From TMED13 sp042090305 (GTDB taxonomy: Bacteria; Pseudomonadota; Alphaproteobacteria; Methylaequorales; Methylaequoraceae): a stretch of 48,432 nucleotides of DNA. Position 1 is the stretch's first letter, and each line of letters starts with the position of its first letter. This document shows, one piece after another, positions 34,672 through 42,394 of the stretch. A model generated the notes under the pieces. That model was not told the origin of the DNA. It was given only the letters and a program-made list of their open reading frames with translations, and searched no databases. The translations under genes and the position numbers were made by a program. Location: positions 1 through 48,432 of the forward strand of contig JBELJQ010000012.1 of NCBI GenBank assembly GCA_042090305.1, in the 5' to 3' direction.

Positions 34672-35262
34672 ATGGAAAAGAAATTTACTATAACAGAAAA
34701 TGATATTATCGATATCGATAGCTATATAAAGCATCGGAACTCAATAAAAACAAGAATTAATAAGGTCAAAAAGAATAGAAGGGTTCACGTTGGTCCTCAT
34801 GCTACATTCTACTTTGAATCTTATGATACAATGTTATATCAAATTCAAGAAATGTTGTTTATTGAAAGAGGGGGTAAAGAGCAAATGAAAGATGAGTTAA
34901 AGGCTTATAATCCACTTATACCGAATGGTAAAAGTTTAGTTACCACATTAATGTTTGAAATCGACAATCCTAATGTAAGACAAAATTTTTTGACCTCAAT
35001 TGGTGGTATTGAAACTAATACATATATCAAAGTTAATGATATAAAAATTTTTGCAAGAGCAGAGGGAGATACCGAAAGGACTAATAAAGACGGAAAAGCA
35101 TCATCAGTTCACTTTTTACACTTTGATTTTAATGACTCACAAAAAAAAGATTTTCTAACACCAGGCTGTGAAATCCAATTAGGATTTAATCATAAAAATT
35201 ATCAACACATTAGTATTTTAAGTGAAAATGTGATCGAGTCTCTTGGGAACGATTTTTGCTAG
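34672..35262 (+). CDS. DUF3501 family protein
   Basis: A 196-residue soluble protein of unknown function that recurs after rubrerythrin and Hdr-like Fe-S genes. Recognisable segments are IIDIDSYIKHRNSIKTRINKVKKNRRVHVGPHATFYFES, then YQIQEMLFIERGG and a LIPNGKSLVTTLMFEI strand. Only one cysteine (the C-terminal residue) is present, so it carries no cluster of its own. It begins three bases after the Fe-S gene and ends in a CTAG interlock with the opposing SH3 gene. Its constant partnership suggests a subunit or maturation factor, but no function should be claimed. Confidence 0.85.
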   Translation: MEKKFTITENDIIDIDSYIKHRNSIKTRINKVKKNRRVHVGPHATFYFESYDTMLYQIQEMLFIERGGKEQMKDELKAYNPLIPNGKSLVTTLMFEIDNPNVRQNFLTSIGGIETNTYIKVNDIKIFARAEGDTERTNKDGKASSVHFLHFDFNDSQKKDFLTPGCEIQLGFNHKNYQHISILSENVIESLGNDFC

Positions 35263-35720
35263 TTTAAACCCCACGTATCGTTTTTCTTTATCCACCCCTT
35301 AATCTTATTGCTTTCAACAAGAAGCCACCCTTCTTTTTCTTTAATAAAATTCATAACTTTATTTTTCTCAACTATTGCTATTTTTTTAGAGTTCAATGAT
35401 GGAAATTTATATAAATATATTTTATTTGCCAGCGTAATAATAGATTTTTTGATGCTCAGTTGAGAACTGGAAACCCAACCAAACTTTCCGTTAAAGTCCT
35501 CGACTTTTTTCCAGTTTTCAAATTCATCAATTATTCTCAAAGGGTATCCTTCAACTAATATTTTATATTTTAATAAATGATTTAATCCAGGACCATTTCT
35601 GACATTAACTTCATTAAATTTTGTTGATAGAAATTTTATTTTTGTTGCGTAACATATTTCTGATATTGTAAGAAAAGTAATAATCACAAAGAAGGAAAAA
35701 ATGAGTTTAAAAAAAACCAT
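35259..35720 (-). CDS. Exported SH3-domain protein
   Basis: The 153-residue product has a signal peptide (about 1-25, FFVIITFLTISEICYA) and two bacterial SH3-like modules: FNEVNVRNGPGLNHLLKYKI to GKFGWVSSSQL (about 32-90) and a second one ending IKGWIKKNDTWGL. Such domains usually bind peptidoglycan or other wall components in the periplasm. It is divergent from the dehydrogenase gene, and the two start regions overlap by 20 bases; a GTG at 35687 would avoid the overlap but shorten the signal peptide. An SH3 gene next to a 2-hydroxyacid dehydrogenase gene recurs in alphaproteobacteria. Confidence 0.8.
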   Translation of the reverse strand: MVFFKLIFSFFVIITFLTISEICYATKIKFLSTKFNEVNVRNGPGLNHLLKYKILVEGYPLRIIDEFENWKKVEDFNGKFGWVSSSQLSIKKSIITLANKIYLYKFPSLNSKKIAIVEKNKVMNFIKEKEGWLLVESNKIKGWIKKNDTWGLN

Positions 35721-36687
35721 AATATTGCTTACAAGAAAATTACCCGAAAAGATAGAGGAAAAATTACAAAAAAAATATACAGTTGTATTAAATAGGAATG
35801 ATAAACGTTATTCATACGCCGAGCTTAAGAAAAAGGTTTCTGATATCGACATTCTCATTCCATGTATTAGCGATACTATAGATGCATCAATTATAAAAGC
35901 TGCCAAAAAACTTAAACTAATATCTAACTTTGGAAACGGAGTGGATAATCTTGATTTGATTACAGCTAAAGAAAATAATGTAACGGTTACAAATACTCCA
36001 GATGTACTTACAGAAGATACAGCAGACTTAGTTCTAACTATGATACTAATGATTAGTAGAAAAGTTCAAGAGGCTCAAAAAAATTTAATCGAGGGGTGTT
36101 GGTCAGGTTGGGGTCCAAGTGAAACAATGGGTGAGCGAATAAAAGGAAAAAAAGTTGGAATCATTGGAATGGGAAGAATCGGCAAAGCAGTGGCACAAAG
36201 GTTAAATATGCTAGGGATGAAAATTAATTATCATAACAGAAAAAGATTACCCAGAAGTGTAGAGAAAAAGTTTAATGCAAATTATTATAGTAAACTGAAT
36301 AACATGTTAGAGGTATGTGATGTTATTTCGATTCATTGTCCATATACACCGGAGACCTTTCATCTTTTGTCAAAAAAAAGATTGAAGATGTTAAAAAAAC
36401 ATTGCGTCATAATTAATACTTCAAGAGGAGAAATTGTTGACGAACAAGCTCTTGCTGAGCTTCTTAATAAAAAGAAAATAGGTGGCGCAGGTCTCGACGT
36501 GTTTGAGCATGAGCCACAGGTCTCTCAAAAACTTTTAGATTCAACAAATGTTGTGTTACTTCCCCATATTAGCTCAGCTACTAAAGAAAGTAGAATGGAC
36601 ATGGGTGAAAGAGTTATAAAAAATATTGATATTTTTTTATCTGGAGCGCCCCCCCCAGATTTAATAAAAAAAAATATTTTTGACTAG
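35701..36687 (+). CDS. D-2-hydroxyacid dehydrogenase (glyoxylate/hydroxypyruvate reductase type)
   Basis: A 328-residue NAD(P)-dependent enzyme of the D-2-hydroxyacid dehydrogenase family. It has the Rossmann motif VGIIGMGRIGKAVAQRL (about 152-168), the substrate Arg in NTSRGEIVDEQAL, the Glu in GLDVFEHEP and the catalytic His in LLPHISSAT. Order and length fit glycerate dehydrogenase / glyoxylate-hydroxypyruvate reductase (GyaR, GhrA/B-like) better than phosphoglycerate dehydrogenase, as no ACT domain follows. The AAGGAAAAA just before the ATG is a plausible ribosome-binding site. It ends in a CTAG interlock with the moeB-like gene. Confidence 0.85.
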   Translation: MSLKKTIILLTRKLPEKIEEKLQKKYTVVLNRNDKRYSYAELKKKVSDIDILIPCISDTIDASIIKAAKKLKLISNFGNGVDNLDLITAKENNVTVTNTPDVLTEDTADLVLTMILMISRKVQEAQKNLIEGCWSGWGPSETMGERIKGKKVGIIGMGRIGKAVAQRLNMLGMKINYHNRKRLPRSVEKKFNANYYSKLNNMLEVCDVISIHCPYTPETFHLLSKKRLKMLKKHCVIINTSRGEIVDEQALAELLNKKKIGGAGLDVFEHEPQVSQKLLDSTNVVLLPHISSATKESRMDMGERVIKNIDIFLSGAPPPDLIKKNIFD

Positions 36688-37442
36688 TTACTACTACAAA
36701 TTTTGCAATCTATATTTTTTTTGAATGTAATCTTTCTCATTCTGAATTCGCTACAACTGAAAAGAATTAATTGATTGTAATTAATTTCTTTCTTTAAAAC
36801 ATTATTGATTAAAAGATTTGCTTGAAAAAGCCCTCCAAGTCCTGCAACTGGTGCTAAAATACCCATCTCATCGCAAGAGTCCTGATCATAGTTTTGTGTG
36901 TTTGGGAAAAAGCATTCATAGCATGGATTTTCTTTTTTATACCAAGATTTTAAAATAGTACTTTGAAGGTCAAAGTTTTGAAGAGCGGCAGTAATTAATA
37001 TTTTTTTATAATTATGGCAAAATTTATTAATTAAAAATCTTGTTTTGAAGTTATCTGTACAATCAAGGATATAATCATAACTAGTGGCAATTTTATTAAT
37101 ATTGTCATTATTTAGTCTAACGTCAAAACTCTTAATGCTGGCTCTTGAATTTATTTTTTTAATTTTTTTAGACAATACAAAAACCTTTTTCTTACCCATC
37201 TCTTCTTCAGTGAATAAGGTTTGTCTATTTAGATTGCTAAGAGCGATAATATCATCATCTACCAGACCAATCTTTCCAACACCTGTCATTGATAAGTATT
37301 GTGCTGCAGAGGTTCCTAAACCTCCACACCCAACTATTAAAACTTTAGTGTTAAAAATTTTTTCCTGTCCTTTGATACCTATAGAGTCAATTACAATTTG
37401 TCTAGAGTATTTCTCTAATATTTTATTATCAATTTTATTCAT
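36684..37442 (-). CDS. MoeB/ThiF/HesA-family adenylyltransferase
   Basis: A 252-residue E1-like enzyme that would adenylate the C-terminal glycine of a ubiquitin-like sulfur carrier (MoaD or ThiS type). Visible are the nucleotide site VLIVGCGGLGTSAAQYLS (about 30-47), LSNLNRQTLF (the R-X-x ATP contact), DCTDNFKTR, two zinc-binding pairs CYEC and CKIC, and SCDEMGILAPVAG. No rhodanese domain is attached, though a stand-alone rhodanese lies at 42723. It overlaps cysK by eight bases in a run with rrf2. Whether it serves molybdopterin, thiamine or cysteine synthesis is undecided; no moaD or thiS gene is nearby. Confidence 0.85.
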   Translation of the reverse strand: MNKIDNKILEKYSRQIVIDSIGIKGQEKIFNTKVLIVGCGGLGTSAAQYLSMTGVGKIGLVDDDIIALSNLNRQTLFTEEEMGKKKVFVLSKKIKKINSRASIKSFDVRLNNDNINKIATSYDYILDCTDNFKTRFLINKFCHNYKKILITAALQNFDLQSTILKSWYKKENPCYECFFPNTQNYDQDSCDEMGILAPVAGLGGLFQANLLINNVLKKEINYNQLILFSCSEFRMRKITFKKNIDCKICSSN

Positions 37443-38391
37443 AGCCTATATCAGAAAATAATGATGTAGATAAGTATCTTTCAGCAAATGAGGGTAATAT
37501 AATAACTGTATTTTTGTCAGTCATATTTTTATTTTCATTAAACTCTATTGCTGCAGCTAAAACTGCTCCTGATGAAATTCCGCCAGCAATACCTTCAAAT
37601 TTTGCAAGATTTTTAGCAAACTCAAATGCAGAATTATTGCTTATAGATAAAACATTATCAACTACATTCAAATCTAGTATTTTTGGAATAAAACCCGCAC
37701 CTATTCCTTGAATTGCATGAGCTCCTGCCTCACCACCACCAATTACAGCTGAGTCTTCTGGTTCAACTGCAATTATAGAAATATCTTTATTTTTTTTTTT
37801 AAGGAATCTACCTACTCCGGTAATTGTTCCACCTGTTCCTACTCCAGCCATAAAACAATCAATTTTTCCATCACAATCTTGCCAAATTTCTTTTGCTGTA
37901 GTCCTAAAATGAACTTCAGGGTTTGAACTATTTGAAAACTGATTAAGTATAATACTATCGGGAGTAGTTTTTTTTATTTGAAGAGCTTTTTGAATTGCTC
38001 CTGTCATTCCTTTTTCGCGGGGTGTTAATATCAACTTTGCACCAAAAAATTTTAGCATTTTTTTTCTTTCTGTAGACATACTATCAGGCATGGTTAGAGT
38101 GAGTTTATAACCTCTTGATGCACAAATAAATGCTAAAGCAATGCCAGTATTACCAGAAGTTGGCTCAATAATTGTAGTATTAGTTTTTAGATGACCACTT
38201 TTCTCGGCACCCTCAATCATAGAAAGGCCAATTCTATCTTTTACTGAACCTAATGGGTTAAAGAACTCTAACTTAGCAATAATATTACCAAATAATTTAT
38301 ATTTTTTCTTTATTTTATTAAGTCTTACAAGGGGTGTGTTGCCAATAGTTTGGTCAATAGAGTCATGAATTTTTTTTTTATTATATGACAA
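37435..38391 (-). CDS. cysK: Cysteine synthase A (O-acetylserine sulfhydrylase)
   Basis: A PLP-dependent enzyme that makes cysteine from O-acetylserine and sulfide. The 318-residue product has the PLP lysine Lys51 in NPLGSVKDRIG, the substrate loop EPTSGNTGIALAF, and the cofactor-phosphate loop GVGTGGTITGVG. Length and motifs fit CysK rather than cystathionine beta-synthase. It overlaps rrf2 upstream by 11 bases and the moeB-like gene downstream by eight, so the three are likely co-translated. The cysE gene is not in the window. Confidence 0.93.
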   Translation of the reverse strand: MSYNKKKIHDSIDQTIGNTPLVRLNKIKKKYKLFGNIIAKLEFFNPLGSVKDRIGLSMIEGAEKSGHLKTNTTIIEPTSGNTGIALAFICASRGYKLTLTMPDSMSTERKKMLKFFGAKLILTPREKGMTGAIQKALQIKKTTPDSIILNQFSNSSNPEVHFRTTAKEIWQDCDGKIDCFMAGVGTGGTITGVGRFLKKKNKDISIIAVEPEDSAVIGGGEAGAHAIQGIGAGFIPKILDLNVVDNVLSISNNSAFEFAKNLAKFEGIAGGISSGAVLAAAIEFNENKNMTDKNTVIILPSFAERYLSTSLFSDIGYE

Positions 38392-38818
38392 AATCTAAAG
38401 TCTCTTTACCTTTATTTTTATTACTTTTAATTTTTTTAAAAATATCTTCTATTGATATCTGATTTAAATGTTGAAAGCAATTTTCATTAAGCTTACCTAA
38501 TAAAGGTTTGATTACATTAATAGATAAATTTGACTTATAATAATCTTGTTGAGTCTCATTCTTGGTAATTGATAAAATTATGTCAGAGATTTTAATTTTT
38601 CTTCGTTCTTTTGCTAATCTATATCCCCCTTTGGGCCCTCGCGAGGCGACCAGAATTCTATTTTTAACTAAATTTTGTAGAGTTTGTTCAAGGTATCTCT
38701 TAGGAATACCTTGTCTTTTAGCTATGGATTCATTTCTTACAGGTTCAGGTCCAGAGTTTAATGCGATATCTAACACTGCTTCTATAGCGTAAATTATTTT
38801 TTTTGGTACTTTAAACAC
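38381..38818 (-). CDS. Rrf2-family transcriptional regulator, cysteine-poor, upstream of cysK
   Basis: An Rrf2 winged-helix regulator: KVPKKIIYAIEAVLDIAL, IAKRQGIPKRYLEQTLQNLVKNRIL and RGPKGGYRLAKERRKIKISDII. I chose the GTG at 38818 (145 residues), which starts just before the domain and avoids overlapping dut; an ATG at 38878 would overlap dut by 50 bases and add 20 unrelated residues. Only one cysteine is present (NENCFQ), so it cannot hold an IscR/RirA-type Fe-S cluster. Its 11-base overlap with cysK suggests a cysteine-metabolism regulator comparable to CymR of Firmicutes. The C terminus ends in FVI. Confidence 0.85.
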   Translation of the reverse strand: MFKVPKKIIYAIEAVLDIALNSGPEPVRNESIAKRQGIPKRYLEQTLQNLVKNRILVASRGPKGGYRLAKERRKIKISDIILSITKNETQQDYYKSNLSINVIKPLLGKLNENCFQHLNQISIEDIFKKIKSNKNKGKETLDFVI

Positions 38819-38828
38819 AATAAAATCT

Positions 38829-39272
38829 TTAGACCCCAGTTGAACCAAATCCCCCTGAACCTCTTGAGGTTGAGTCAAGCGTATCTACTTCAGTTAAAAT
38901 TATTTCCGGTATTTCTTTGAAAATAATCTGTGCAATACGCATTCCTCTTTCAATTTTAAAAATTTCAACACTATGATTTATTAATATCACACAAATTTCA
39001 CCCCTATAATCCGAGTCGATTGTACCTGGAGAGTTTAAAACTGTTAACGAGTTTTTTAAAGCTAAACCAGATCTTGGCCTAACCTGTGCTTCAAAGTTTT
39101 TAGGCATTTGAAGTGAGAAACCACATTTAATTAGTTTTGAAGAATTAGGCTCTATATAAAAGTTATTTTCTTCAGCAGCAAGTAAATCAAATCCAGCACT
39201 GCCAGTTGTTGCTTTAGTAATTTTATATAAGTCCTTACCATTTTTTAGATATTTTATAAAAATTTCGTTCAT
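38829..39272 (-). CDS. dut: dUTP diphosphatase (dUTPase)
   Basis: Dut hydrolyses dUTP to dUMP, keeping uracil out of DNA. The ATG at 39272 gives 147 residues, standard for the trimeric family; an upstream start at 39308 would overlap coaBC. The conserved motifs are present: GSAGFDLLA (motif 1), RPRSGLALKN (2), GTIDSDYRGEI with the catalytic Asp (3), RIAQIIF (4) and the C-terminal RGSGGFGSTG (5). It follows coaBC by 10 bases, the usual order. Confidence 0.94.
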   Translation of the reverse strand: MNEIFIKYLKNGKDLYKITKATTGSAGFDLLAAEENNFYIEPNSSKLIKCGFSLQMPKNFEAQVRPRSGLALKNSLTVLNSPGTIDSDYRGEICVILINHSVEIFKIERGMRIAQIIFKEIPEIILTEVDTLDSTSRGSGGFGSTGV

Positions 39273-39282
39273 TATATTTAAT

Positions 39283-40482
39283 TTATTTTTTTTTGAAAAA
39301 ATTAACAATTTTTTTTACAATTTTTTTTGAGATTTGCTCTTTATTCAAATAAGGCCAATTTTCTATTTTACTTTTTTCTAAAAAAATAATCTTATTTTTT
39401 ACATTTCCAAATCCTTTACTATTTGAAATAATATTAGCAATTATCCAGTCACAATTTTTTTTCTTTAATTTGGCTTTTGAGTTTTTAATTAAATCATTGG
39501 TTTCCGCAGAAAAACCTACAACTAGAGATGGTCTAAATTTGCTCTTAGATATTCTGTCGAGAACATCAATATTTTTTATAAGCTTTAAAGATAAACTAGC
39601 TTCATTTTTTTTTATTTTTTTATTTTTTATATTTGAAGACTTCCAGTCTGATATGGCTGCAACTGATATAAAAATGTCACATGGAAGATTTTTAACCGCC
39701 TCATTGTAGAAATCAATTCCACTCATCACATTAATCTTATGAACACCTAGTGTTTCCTTTAGATTAGTTGGTCCACTGATAAGGGTAGTATTAGCTCCTG
39801 CATTTTTTAAAGCTTTAGCAATTTCATAACCTTGTCTTCCAGAGGAAAAATTACTTATAAAACGAACAGGATCTATCTCTTCAATTGATGGACCAGCAGT
39901 GACAATTGCCTTCAAACCACTTAGGGATTTTGGAGTAAAAATTTGATTAATATTTTCAACGATCTTTTCAACCTCCATTAGTTTACCTGAGCCTTCTGTG
40001 CCGCAAGCTAGCTTTCCTGAATCTGGTTCTAAAAAGATGATATCCATCTCTAATAGATTCTTTTTATTTTTTTTTACTGCAGGATTATTCCACATCTTTG
40101 TATTCATTGCAGGTGCTACAACTTTGTATCCATTCGAAGCTAGCAATACATTTAATGCTAAATCATCAGCTGTTCCACTGGCCATTTTTGCTAAAAAGTT
40201 TGCTGTGCAAGGAGCAATAATTATCATATCCATTTCATTTGCTAAATAAATATGACTCATCTTCTTTTCTTCATTGAGCGAAAATAAGTTTGAGTGAACT
40301 TTTTTTCCAAGCAAACTCTCAAATGTTATTTTATTTACAAATTCAATTGCGCTTTTAGTTAAAATACATTCAACATCAACGCCACAATCTTGAAGCCTCC
40401 TAATTAAATCTAGGGACTTATAGCAAGCTATACCACCAGTAACAATTAATAATATTTTTTTTTTTTTAAGAAAATTATTCAT
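39283..40482 (-). CDS. coaBC: Bifunctional phosphopantothenoylcysteine decarboxylase/synthetase CoaBC (Dfp)
   Basis: CoaBC carries out two consecutive steps of coenzyme A synthesis. The 399-residue protein has the FMN-binding CoaC half (GGIACYKSLDLIRRL; the catalytic His in SHIYLA; PCTANFLAKMASGTADDL; PAMNTKMWNNP; the catalytic Cys in LACGTEGSGK). The CoaB half starts near residue 187 (LKAIVTAGPSIEEIDPVRFISNFSSGRQG). It overlaps ubiE by four bases. ubiB, usually between ubiE and coaBC in alphaproteobacteria, is not here. Confidence 0.95.
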   Translation of the reverse strand: MNNFLKKKKILLIVTGGIACYKSLDLIRRLQDCGVDVECILTKSAIEFVNKITFESLLGKKVHSNLFSLNEEKKMSHIYLANEMDMIIIAPCTANFLAKMASGTADDLALNVLLASNGYKVVAPAMNTKMWNNPAVKKNKKNLLEMDIIFLEPDSGKLACGTEGSGKLMEVEKIVENINQIFTPKSLSGLKAIVTAGPSIEEIDPVRFISNFSSGRQGYEIAKALKNAGANTTLISGPTNLKETLGVHKINVMSGIDFYNEAVKNLPCDIFISVAAISDWKSSNIKNKKIKKNEASLSLKLIKNIDVLDRISKSKFRPSLVVGFSAETNDLIKNSKAKLKKKNCDWIIANIISNSKGFGNVKNKIIFLEKSKIENWPYLNKEQISKKIVKKIVNFFKKK

Positions 40483-41198
40483 CTACTAGCTATATGAATT
40501 GAGGCGAGACCATACATTATATCAAATACCTCTACATTGTTAAGTCCAGACTTAACTATTTTTTTTGATAATTCTTTTTGATTAGGAAAGTTTTGTATGC
40601 TTTGAATTAAATATGAATATGCCTCAGTATCATTAGCAAAAAGACTTCCATATCTAGGAATTACTTTACTATAAAGCGAATAAATTTTTTTAAAAGCTTT
40701 GTTTTTTATCGTACTAAACTCCAGGCAAAAAAAATAGCCATCTTTTTTTAAAACTCTCGATATTTCGTTCAGTGCTTTGTCTATATTATAAAAATTCCTT
40801 ATTCCAAAACTAACGGTTACGATATCAAAGCAATTATCTTTAAAGGGCAGTTTTTCAGCAAAGGATCTCACAAAATATACATTATCATCATTAATTTTTT
40901 TTTTAGCCTCTTTTATCATGTCAAGATTAGCATCCAATGCAACAAACTTTGCTGAAGATTTTTTTTTAAGGTTCTTTATTATATCTCCTGACCCAGAAGC
41001 CAAATCTAATACTATACTCTTATTATTTATATTTATTTGTTGAGTGAAATAGTCCTTCCAAACTCTATGCAATCCAAAGCTCATCAAATCATTCATGAAG
41101 TCATATCTTTTTGATACACTACTGAAAACCTTCTGAACTAAGATTTCTTTATCTTTTTCGCTTATATTTTTTAATTTATTTATTAAACTAGAGTTCAT
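40479..41198 (-). CDS. ubiE: Ubiquinone/menaquinone C-methyltransferase UbiE
   Basis: UbiE is a SAM-dependent C-methyltransferase of quinone synthesis. The 239-residue product starts at the ATG 41198; an in-frame TTG at 41243 would lie 46 bases inside mutM and lacks family-like sequence. Signatures are VFSSVSKRYDFMNDLMSFGLHRVWKD, VLDLASGSGDI (SAM binding), FGIRNF and EFS. The start codon shares two bases with the divergent mutM start (CATG). It is followed by coaBC with a four-base overlap. Ubiquinone is the likely product in an aerobic alphaproteobacterium. Confidence 0.94.
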   Translation of the reverse strand: MNSSLINKLKNISEKDKEILVQKVFSSVSKRYDFMNDLMSFGLHRVWKDYFTQQININNKSIVLDLASGSGDIIKNLKKKSSAKFVALDANLDMIKEAKKKINDDNVYFVRSFAEKLPFKDNCFDIVTVSFGIRNFYNIDKALNEISRVLKKDGYFFCLEFSTIKNKAFKKIYSLYSKVIPRYGSLFANDTEAYSYLIQSIQNFPNQKELSKKIVKSGLNNVEVFDIMYGLASIHIASR

Positions 41199-42009
41199 GC
41201 CAGAATTACCAGAAGTTGAAACCGTTAAAGTTTTTCTTAACAATAATATTATAAATCAAAAAATCTTTGATATTAAGGTTCTTAATAAAAAGTTACGCTA
41301 TGAGATTCCAAGTGATATTCACGGCGTTTTTAACAGTAGTATAATAACAAAAATTAGTAGACGGGGTAAGTATTTAATATTTTTATTTAAAAACGAAAAA
41401 TCTCTTTTAATACACCTTGGGATGACGGGTTGTTTTAGAATATCAAAGGAAATCATGAAGAGAAAACATGACCACCTAATGATTGATTTTGGGGAAAAAA
41501 AATTATTTTTTAACGATATTAGAAAATTTGGGTTTATTAAGGTTTATAATTCCAAAGAAGTTTTGCGGTCGAAGCACCTCAAACATATCGGCCCTGAACC
41601 TTTAGGCAACGATTTTAATCCTGATTATATTTTTAATAATAAAAAAAACATGACAATAAAGAGTTTTCTGATGAACCAAAAAGTTATTGCAGGACTTGGA
41701 AATATTTATTGTTCAGAAATTTTACATGATTCACTCATTTCCCCAAAAAAAAATGTCAAAAGTTTATCTGATCTAGAAATAGTAAGAATTATAAAATCTA
41801 CAAAAAAAATCCTTAAAATTGCAATTTCAAAAGGTGGTTCGTCAATAAAAAATTTTAATATCTCTGATGAGGTTGTAGGTTATTTTAAAAATAATTTAAA
41901 GGTCTATGGTCGTGAAAATTTAGGATGTAAAAGATGTAAAAATGAAAAAATAAAAAAGATTATTCAAAATGGAAGATCTTCCTTTTATTGTATAAAATGT
42001 CAATTATGA
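41197..42009 (+). CDS. mutM: Formamidopyrimidine-DNA glycosylase (MutM/Fpg)
   Basis: MutM excises 8-oxoguanine and ring-opened purines. The 270-residue enzyme starts with PELPEVETVK (catalytic Pro2, Glu3), has RRGKYLIFLF and LIHLGMTG, and ends in a zinc finger with Cys244, Cys247, Cys265, Cys268. All catalytic elements are intact. The ATG overlaps the divergent ubiE start; the stop overlaps the next start in ATGA. Confidence 0.96.
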   Translation: MPELPEVETVKVFLNNNIINQKIFDIKVLNKKLRYEIPSDIHGVFNSSIITKISRRGKYLIFLFKNEKSLLIHLGMTGCFRISKEIMKRKHDHLMIDFGEKKLFFNDIRKFGFIKVYNSKEVLRSKHLKHIGPEPLGNDFNPDYIFNNKKNMTIKSFLMNQKVIAGLGNIYCSEILHDSLISPKKNVKSLSDLEIVRIIKSTKKILKIAISKGGSSIKNFNISDEVVGYFKNNLKVYGRENLGCKRCKNEKIKKIIQNGRSSFYCIKCQL

Positions 42010-42350
42010 AAAAATACTTAATAATATTAATCATATCCTTTACTTTTACTAATGCTTCAAGTTTTTTAGTTGGTTTAGATGATATACCAATTTATAAGGA
42101 GATGAAATATGTTGAAGATTCACTTGTAATGTTTGATAAAATTGATGGACGATTTGTATCAACAGAAATATCTGGTGATTATAAAAAAAAGGATGTTGAA
42201 AGATTCTATAACAAAGCGTTACCAAATCTAGGCTGGAAAAAAATAGATAAGGGTCAATATGAAAGAGGCAATGAACAGCTTCAGCTTGATTATACGAAGA
42301 ATGACACTTTTCTGAGTATAATATTTAGTGTTTCCCCAAAAAAATATTGA
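42006..42350 (+). CDS. Small exported protein of unknown function
   Basis: A 114-residue protein beginning MKKYLIILIISFTFTNASS, a good signal peptide. The mature part reads DDIPIYKEMKYVEDSLVMFDKIDGR followed by a compact alpha/beta region (VERFYNKALPNLGWKKIDKGQYERG). I recall similar short proteins near mutM in alphaproteobacteria but no family name. The ATG at 42006, overlapping mutM by four bases, fits better than one at 41988. Likely periplasmic; no cysteine in a lipobox position is visible. Function is unknown. Confidence 0.7.
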   Translation: MKKYLIILIISFTFTNASSFLVGLDDIPIYKEMKYVEDSLVMFDKIDGRFVSTEISGDYKKKDVERFYNKALPNLGWKKIDKGQYERGNEQLQLDYTKNDTFLSIIFSVSPKKY

Positions 42351-42376
42351 AATAACTTGACCGATTGGATTATGAT
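42347..42376 (+). promoter_or_regulatory. Putative rpsT promoter
   Basis: TTGAAA (42347-42352), an 18-base spacer and TATGAT (42371-42376) end 18 bases before the rpsT start; the -35 box overlaps the stop of the upstream gene. Confidence 0.4.
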
Positions 42377-42394
42377 AGTGTAAAAAGTGAAATT

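Noticed and set aside
37084..37461. 125-codon open frame on the + strand
   Set aside because: It is antisense to the moeB-like and cysK genes, with no recognisable domain; both antisense partners have clear motifs.
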